The notes under the pieces were generated by a model. That model was not told the DNA's origin and did not search any database. It worked only from the letters and a program-made list of their open reading frames with translations. Positions 59,566 to 64,000 of a stretch of 64,000 nucleotides of DNA are shown one piece after another (position 1 is the first letter of the stretch; each line of letters begins with the position of its first letter). This DNA comes from Actinomyces gerencseriae DSM 6844 (lineage in GTDB: Bacteria; Actinomycetota; Actinomycetes; Actinomycetales; Actinomycetaceae): the NCBI RefSeq assembly GCF_000429265.1, contig NZ_AUBN01000016.1, positions 20,549-84,548 on the forward strand, written 5' to 3'. The position numbers were made by a program, and so were the translations under genes.

Positions 59566-62145
59566 ATGACCTCCCTGGCGATCGTGCGTCTCATCTGCGC
59601 CATCGTGGTCACTCTCACCACTGTGGTGGGCGTGGCCGTCTTCGCGCGTGCCTGTGGCACGATCGTGAACCGCATGCGCGTGGGCCGACCCGTGCCGCGC
59701 GAGCGCCTGCGCCCGGTCGTCCGCCGATTGGTGCGCATGCTCGCCGAGGTCGTCGGTCACACCGCGTTCAAGGGCCGCCCCTGGATCCGTGCGGCCCACT
59801 GGCTGGTCATGGTGAGCTTCCCACTGCTGTTCCTGACCCTGGTCACCGGCTACGGGCAGGTGCTGGCGCACCCGTCCTGGGAGCTGCCGTGGCTCGGCCA
59901 CCAGGCCTGGTGGGCCTGGGTCGTGGAGCTCATCGCCTGGCTGAGCACGGCGGGCATCCTCCACATGGTCGCCGTCCGACGGCGCAGGACCCGCCGCGGC
60001 GCCGCCGACCCGCCCTTCCCCGACGCCGAGGAGAGCGCCACCCGCCCGCGCACCCCCCGCTTCGCCGGCTCCTCGGCCGGGCAGGCGCACTTCGTCGAGG
60101 CCGTGGTGACCGCCGTCGTCGGGTGCGTCCTGATCCTGCGCATGCTGGAGCACGCCCGGCTGGCGATCTCCGACGACGAGGCCGAGCGCGCGCTGGCGAG
60201 CTGGACCCATTTCCCCCTGACCGCCTGGAGCGGCCCGCTGCTCGAACCGCTGGGCGCCACCGGTCTGGCGATCGCCATCACCGTGGTGGCCACCGTCAAG
60301 ATCGTCATCTCCATGAGCTGGTTCGTCGTCGTCGGGATGCAGCCCTCCATGGGCGTGGCCTGGCACCGCTTCCTGGCCTTCGTCAACCTCTATGCGCGCA
60401 GCAACACGGACGGCACCAAATCGCTCGGCCCCGCCAAGCCGCTGCTCCTGCCGGACGGCGAGGCGCTGACGGCCGAGACCATGGACGACCTCGACGCCGC
60501 CATGGAGGCGGCCGAGGAGTCGGGCGACGAGGTGACTCTGGGCGTGGGCCGTATCCAGGACTTCACCTGGAAGGGGTTGCTGGACTTCTCGACCTGCACC
60601 GAGTGCGGCCGCTGCCAGGACCTGTGCCCGGCGTGGAACACGGGCAAGCCCCTGTCCCCCAAGCTCTTCGTGATGGCGCTGCGCGACCACCACGCCGCCG
60701 TCGCCCCCTACCTGCGGGCCGCCGACGCCCTCGGCGTCGCCCCGGAGGAGGTCACCGAGGAGATGCTGGCCGAGCGTCGCGCGGGCGGGGGGATCGCGGG
60801 CCGCCTGAGCGGCATGACCGACGGCCTGGAGAACGACGACCGCCTGGGCCTGGCCCCCGGCAGCGCCCACACCGGCGACGTGCTGGGCGCGCTGCTGGCG
60901 GCCAAGGCCTCCCCCTCCGAGACGGGCGTGGCCACGAGCCCGGCCCCGCTGGCCGGCGACGTGATACCCGCCGACGTGCTGTGGTCGTGCACCACCTGCG
61001 GGGCGTGCGTCGACCAGTGCCCGGTGGACATCGAGCACCTCGACCACGTCATCGACGTGCGCCGCCAGCAGGTCCTCATGGAGTCGGCCTTCCCCAAGGA
61101 ACTGGGGAAGATGTTCCGCAAGATGGAGTCCAAGGGGAATCCGTGGGGGCTGGCGCCGCGCAAGCGCATGGACTGGGTCAAGGGGCTGGACTTCGAGGTG
61201 CCGGTGGTCGGGGTCGACGTCGAGGACGCCTCCGAGGCGGACTACCTGTTCTGGGTGGGCTGCGCGGGCGCCTTCGAGGACCGGGCGAAGAGGACCACGC
61301 GCGCGGTGGCCGAGCTGCTGCACATCGCCGGGGTGAGCTTCGCGGTGCTGGGGGACGCCGAGTCGTGCACGGGCGATCCGGCCCGGCGAGCGGGCAACGA
61401 GATCCTCTACCAGATGCTCGCCTCCCAGAACGTCGAGACCCTCACCGAGGCGAAGGCGCAGCGCATCGTGGTGACCTGCGCCCACTGCTTCAACACGATC
61501 TCGCGGGAGTACCCGCAGATCGGCGGTCGTTTCGAGGTGCTGCACTATACCCAGCTGCTCAACGCGCTCGTGCGCGAGGGGCGGTTGAGGCCGGTGCCTC
61601 CGCAGCCCGATCCGACGGGCGCACCGGGAGGCGAAGGCGGGAGCGACGGCACGCCGCACCCGACGGAGGGCCCGACGGGCGCGCCGGGAGGCGGGGATCC
61701 CGCTCCGGGCAGCGCGACGGCGGCAGCAGCGGGAGCGACGGCAGCAGGAGCGATGGAGGCGACGGCGCGGACCGGGCAGCAGGGCGCTCCGACCGTCACC
61801 TACCACGACGCCTGCTACCTGGGCCGGCACAACCGGATCTACTCCCCACCGCGCGAACTGCTGGAGGCGACCGGCGCCAAGGCGGTCGAGATGCCGCGCA
61901 GCCGCGAGACCGCCTTCTGCTGCGGCGGCGGCGGTGCGAAGGCGTTCATGGAGGAGTCGATCGGCACGCGCATCGCGGTGGAGCGCTCCCGCGAGGCCAT
62001 CGGCACCGGCGCGCAGGTGGTCGCCACCGCCTGCCCGTTCTGCACCACGATGCTCTCCGACGGCGTCGCCTCCGAAGGCGCGGACGTACGGGTCACCGAC
62101 ATCGCCTCCCTCATGCTGGAGGCCGTGCATCGCGGACGGGCCTGA
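59566..62145 (+). CDS. membrane iron-sulfur electron-transfer protein, EtfD/FadF-like
   Basis: An 859-residue redox protein. The N-terminal ~270 residues have five to six membrane helices of the NarI-like type with His residues for heme. Two ferredoxin-type clusters follow: CTECGRCQDLCP near 345 and CTTCGACVDQCP near 480. The rest has two CCG domains of heterodisulfide-reductase type (GCAGAFEDRA, CAHCFNTISREYP; YHDACYLGRHNR, CCGGGGAKAFME). EtfD proteins of actinobacteria pass electrons from ETF to menaquinone, usually in fatty-acid oxidation. A Gly/Ala/Pro-rich insertion sits near residues 680-740. ATG 59566. No etfAB genes are near. Confidence 0.85.
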   Translation: MTSLAIVRLICAIVVTLTTVVGVAVFARACGTIVNRMRVGRPVPRERLRPVVRRLVRMLAEVVGHTAFKGRPWIRAAHWLVMVSFPLLFLTLVTGYGQVLAHPSWELPWLGHQAWWAWVVELIAWLSTAGILHMVAVRRRRTRRGAADPPFPDAEESATRPRTPRFAGSSAGQAHFVEAVVTAVVGCVLILRMLEHARLAISDDEAERALASWTHFPLTAWSGPLLEPLGATGLAIAITVVATVKIVISMSWFVVVGMQPSMGVAWHRFLAFVNLYARSNTDGTKSLGPAKPLLLPDGEALTAETMDDLDAAMEAAEESGDEVTLGVGRIQDFTWKGLLDFSTCTECGRCQDLCPAWNTGKPLSPKLFVMALRDHHAAVAPYLRAADALGVAPEEVTEEMLAERRAGGGIAGRLSGMTDGLENDDRLGLAPGSAHTGDVLGALLAAKASPSETGVATSPAPLAGDVIPADVLWSCTTCGACVDQCPVDIEHLDHVIDVRRQQVLMESAFPKELGKMFRKMESKGNPWGLAPRKRMDWVKGLDFEVPVVGVDVEDASEADYLFWVGCAGAFEDRAKRTTRAVAELLHIAGVSFAVLGDAESCTGDPARRAGNEILYQMLASQNVETLTEAKAQRIVVTCAHCFNTISREYPQIGGRFEVLHYTQLLNALVREGRLRPVPPQPDPTGAPGGEGGSDGTPHPTEGPTGAPGGGDPAPGSATAAAAGATAAGAMEATARTGQQGAPTVTYHDACYLGRHNRIYSPPRELLEATGAKAVEMPRSRETAFCCGGGGAKAFMEESIGTRIAVERSREAIGTGAQVVATACPFCTTMLSDGVASEGADVRVTDIASLMLEAVHRGRA

Positions 62146-62183
62146 GAGCTCGAGAGACCTCGTCTTCGGCCGGCCCCACACGC

Positions 62184-62416
62184 GGTCGTACCTGGGGGTT
62201 CGTCCTTCCTGCGTCGTTTGTGGGTCGGCCCCGCGCGCGGTCGTACCTGGGTACGCCTGGTCGTACCCGGAGCCGCGCGGTCGTACCCAGCTGCACGCGG
62301 TCGTACCTTAGAGCCTCCCTAAGGTACGACCTGGCGCGGGAGGGTACGACCGCGCAAGTCCACGTACGACCGCGCAGTACAAAGTACGACCACGCGCCCC
62401 ATGTACGACCGCGCGG
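62184..62416 (+). repeat. R1 repeat array, copy E (4+5 sites, plus an outlying site)
   Basis: GGTCGTAC at 62239, 62259, 62279 and 62299 faces GTACGACC at 62324, 62344, 62364, 62384 and 62403. A lone site lies at 62184. The centre CTTAG-AGCCTCC-CTAAG is perfectly symmetric, giving a continuous 13-bp stem GGTCGTACCTTAG/CTAAGGTACGACC. It follows etfD. Confidence 0.95.
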
Positions 62417-62883
62417 ACCCCGGGAGCAGCAGGCCGCCCCCGCACCGGGGCACACCGCGTCGCCGCCACCCGCACCGCCGAAGGCCACCCCCGCACCGAG
62501 ACACACGGAGACATCGCGGTCTTCGCGGGACCCGGGAGTACCGGGGCACCCCGCACCGGGACACTGGACCATCGGCGCCCGGAACCGGCGTCTCCGATCG
62601 ACCGGCGACACCGGGCCCCGTTCCGTGGGCATCCCCGTTGAGCCTCGTCGCCCCGCGCCGGTCGCGCAACTCCACGCGTCGAGTCGTCCGCAGTGAACCC
62701 CATCTGCGTCGCCCCGCGGCTGTCGAGCGGCCCCGCTCGGGTCACCCGCTGCTGTCGGGGGTCGTTGGTCCCTTCGCCGGTAACGTGGCGGGGATTACAG
62801 TGCGGTTGTTCCTGTTACCCTATGAAACCGCCGCCGAACGCGGACGCCCCGCGCCGGTTCGCGACAATACGGAGTGGTCGCCG
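62417..62883. other. intergenic region before the WXG100-like pair
   Basis: C-rich sequence with repeated CCGCACCG and CACCGGG motifs to about 62600; no gene is supported. An AT-richer patch near 62800-62830 (TTGTTCCTGTTACCC) may hold the promoter of the following pair. Confidence 0.4.
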
Positions 62884-63276
62884 ATGGACCTGCACGTCGC
62901 CCCCGAAGAACTCAGCCGAGCGATCTCACTGGCCGACGAATGCGCCCGCACCCTGGCCCCCATCGACATCGAGCCCGGCACCGCCGACGCCCTGGGCGCA
63001 CCCGACCTGACCAGCGCCGCGGCCGCCTACGCCACCGCCCGCACCACCAGCGCCCACCACCGCGCACAACGAGCCGACCGCCTCGCCGACGGCGTCGCAC
63101 GCGCCCTGGACCTGCTGACCGACGCCGACCAACGATCAGCAACCGCAGCACACGCCCTGACCCCACCAGCACCCACCGCGGCCGCCGCCGGTGCCATCAC
63201 CGGCACAGCCGCCGGCACCATCGCCGGGCGCGCAGCGGGGCGCAGGAGCTACCGGGGACTGACGGCCCCACGATGA
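62884..63276 (+). CDS. small WXG100/EspC-like helical protein
   Basis: A 130-residue Ala-rich helical protein: MDLHVAPEELSRAISLADEC and a central helical hairpin ending in DQRSATAAHAL, then Gly/Ala-rich tail. This layout fits type VII secretion accessory or target proteins (DUF2580/EspC-like). ATGA overlap with the next gene shows coupling. It most likely forms a helical complex with the N-terminus of the larger partner and carries it to the secretion machine. Confidence 0.65.
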   Translation: MDLHVAPEELSRAISLADECARTLAPIDIEPGTADALGAPDLTSAAAAYATARTTSAHHRAQRADRLADGVARALDLLTDADQRSATAAHALTPPAPTAAAAGAITGTAAGTIAGRAAGRRSYRGLTAPR

Positions 63277-64000
63277 GCGCCATCGAGGCCCTGACGGCCG
63301 TACTGACCGCCGAGCTGCCCGGCTCACCCGGCGGCGTGCGCGCCTTGGCCGACTCCTGGAGACACTCCGCACGCGCCGTCAAGGAGGCCGCCGACCTGGC
63401 CGACGCCGCCCGCGCCGCCACCACCACCTGGACCGGCCGCAGCGCCGAGGCCTTCACCACCACCGCCCGCACACTGACCCGCGCCCTGGACACCGACGTC
63501 GACACCCTCGGCACCGGCGCCCGCGCCCTGGACCTCTACGCCCAGACCCTGGACGCCGCCACCGCCACCGCCGAGAACCTGCGCCGCCGAGCCGCCGTCG
63601 CACTGACCACCGCCCACGCCGACCCCACCGCCGCGGCCGCCACCGCCACCGAGATCACCACCGCCTGGAACACCCTGCGCACCACCATCACCACCGCCGC
63701 CACCCGCACCGCAGCACTCCTCACCACCGCCGCCACCCGCACCGCAGCACTCCTCACCACCGCCGCCACCCGCACCGCAGCACTCCTCACCACCACCAAC
63801 ACCAACGACACCGCAGACACCACCGGGGACACCGCAAACCCCCGAACCAGCAGCGGCAAGAAGACCGACGGCCCCCCGGCAACCGACGAGAAAACACCCC
63901 TGTCCGACGACGACATCAAGCGGATTGCTCGGCAAGCGGACGGCAGTGGCGGTTGGGGTTCTCCGCGTCAAGGAACTCTCAACGACTGTTATCTGTTGTC
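63273..64000 (+). CDS. WXG100-like secreted toxin with calpain-type protease domain, partial
   Basis: The gene runs off the right edge; at least 242 codons are seen. Residues 1-110 form a WXG100-like helical domain: RALADSWRHSARAVKEAADL and TTWTGRSAEAFTT, where W-x-G is present (TWTGRSA). Residues ~140-172 are three copies of TAATRTAALLT. A Thr/Asp-rich linker follows, then IARQADGSGGWGSPRQGTLNDCYLLS. QGTLNDCYLLS matches the opening QG-x-LGDC(W/Y)LL of calpain-family cysteine proteases, with the catalytic Cys. Codons become AT-richer exactly in this last part. So this is a probable polymorphic toxin secreted by a type VII system. Confidence 0.7.
   Translation, partial: MSAIEALTAVLTAELPGSPGGVRALADSWRHSARAVKEAADLADAARAATTTWTGRSAEAFTTTARTLTRALDTDVDTLGTGARALDLYAQTLDAATATAENLRRRAAVALTTAHADPTAAAATATEITTAWNTLRTTITTAATRTAALLTTAATRTAALLTTAATRTAALLTTTNTNDTADTTGDTANPRTSSGKKTDGPPATDEKTPLSDDDIKRIARQADGSGGWGSPRQGTLNDCYLL
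63693..63791. repeat. three perfect 33-bp tandem repeats in the toxin gene
   Basis: A 33-bp unit starting ACCGCCGCCACCCGCACCGC occurs at 63693, 63726 and 63759. It encodes the 11-residue TAATRTAALLT unit and keeps the frame, so copy number can vary without breaking the protein. Confidence 0.9.

Noticed and set aside
59452..62181. A 909-codon frame antisense to etfD
   Set aside because: EtfD has all cysteine motifs on plus; the antisense frame has none of any family.
63324..63971. Cys/Gly-rich minus-strand frame (repeated GGGGGEECCGA)
   Set aside because: It is the complement of the 33-bp repeats in the toxin gene; low complexity without family features.

Overview
The window looks like chromosomal DNA of a very GC-rich actinobacterium. 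Strong third-position GC, frequent GTG starts, a ThiBPQ operon under a TPP riboswitch, a DUF4235 protein, an EtfD-like iron-sulfur membrane protein and WXG100-type secretion genes all point to Actinomycetota. A member of the Actinomycetaceae (Actinomyces-like) is my best guess, made by inference and not proven. I see no rRNA, tRNA or CRISPR array.

Layout. 0-13.4 kb: a housekeeping block with a lipoprotein solute-binding protein, a HAD phosphatase and serS in one minus-strand run; an NhaC-type antiporter, a MalY-like C-S lyase and a YheO-type regulator; then oxyR and a diacylglycerol-kinase-like gene on plus; then pheA and a fructosamine-kinase-like gene. 13.4-21.1 kb: a large membrane protein, a GT2 glycosyltransferase, a hipB gene followed by a badly truncated hipA, and two coupled genes of unknown function. 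21.2-24.3 kb: a duplicated non-coding element, a decayed IS5-like element, and an AT-richer TetR/HXXEE pair with a large palindromic operator between them. 24.6-31.1 kb: an ebgR-ebgA-ebgC-ygjI cluster with the same four genes as the enterobacterial ebg locus.

31.3-38.4 kb is an accessory island: Vsr endonuclease, HNH endonuclease, small unknown and NYN genes, an excisionase-like antitoxin next to a decapitated PIN toxin, a Schlafen/AAA_4 remnant, and two 120-bp hairpin elements with covarying arms. 38.5-49.9 kb holds an SMP-30 lactonase-like gene, metNIQ behind a probable SAM-responsive leader, a padR/CPBP-protease pair with an operator, a glutathionyl-hydroquinone-reductase-like gene, and a giant TPR protein with two YbjN proteins. 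50.7-57.2 kb holds thiBPQ under a TPP riboswitch and a two-gene ATPase/DUF4276-like cassette that resembles phage-defence modules. 57.5-64 kb holds small membrane proteins, a DUF4143 remnant, etfD, and a WXG100-like pair whose second gene runs off the window as a probable secreted calpain-type protease toxin.

The most unusual feature is a set of dispersed, highly structured intergenic repeats. R1 (five copies) is an array of GGTCGTAC sites at 20-bp spacing converging on a central hairpin. R2 (seven loci) is a 22-bp-period direct repeat built on GAGATCGG...GTTCCG. R3 (four copies) is a REP-like hairpin with arms of up to 26 bp. They often lie next to one another, and one R2 array has entered the thiP reading frame. 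I do not recognise any of the three as a named family.
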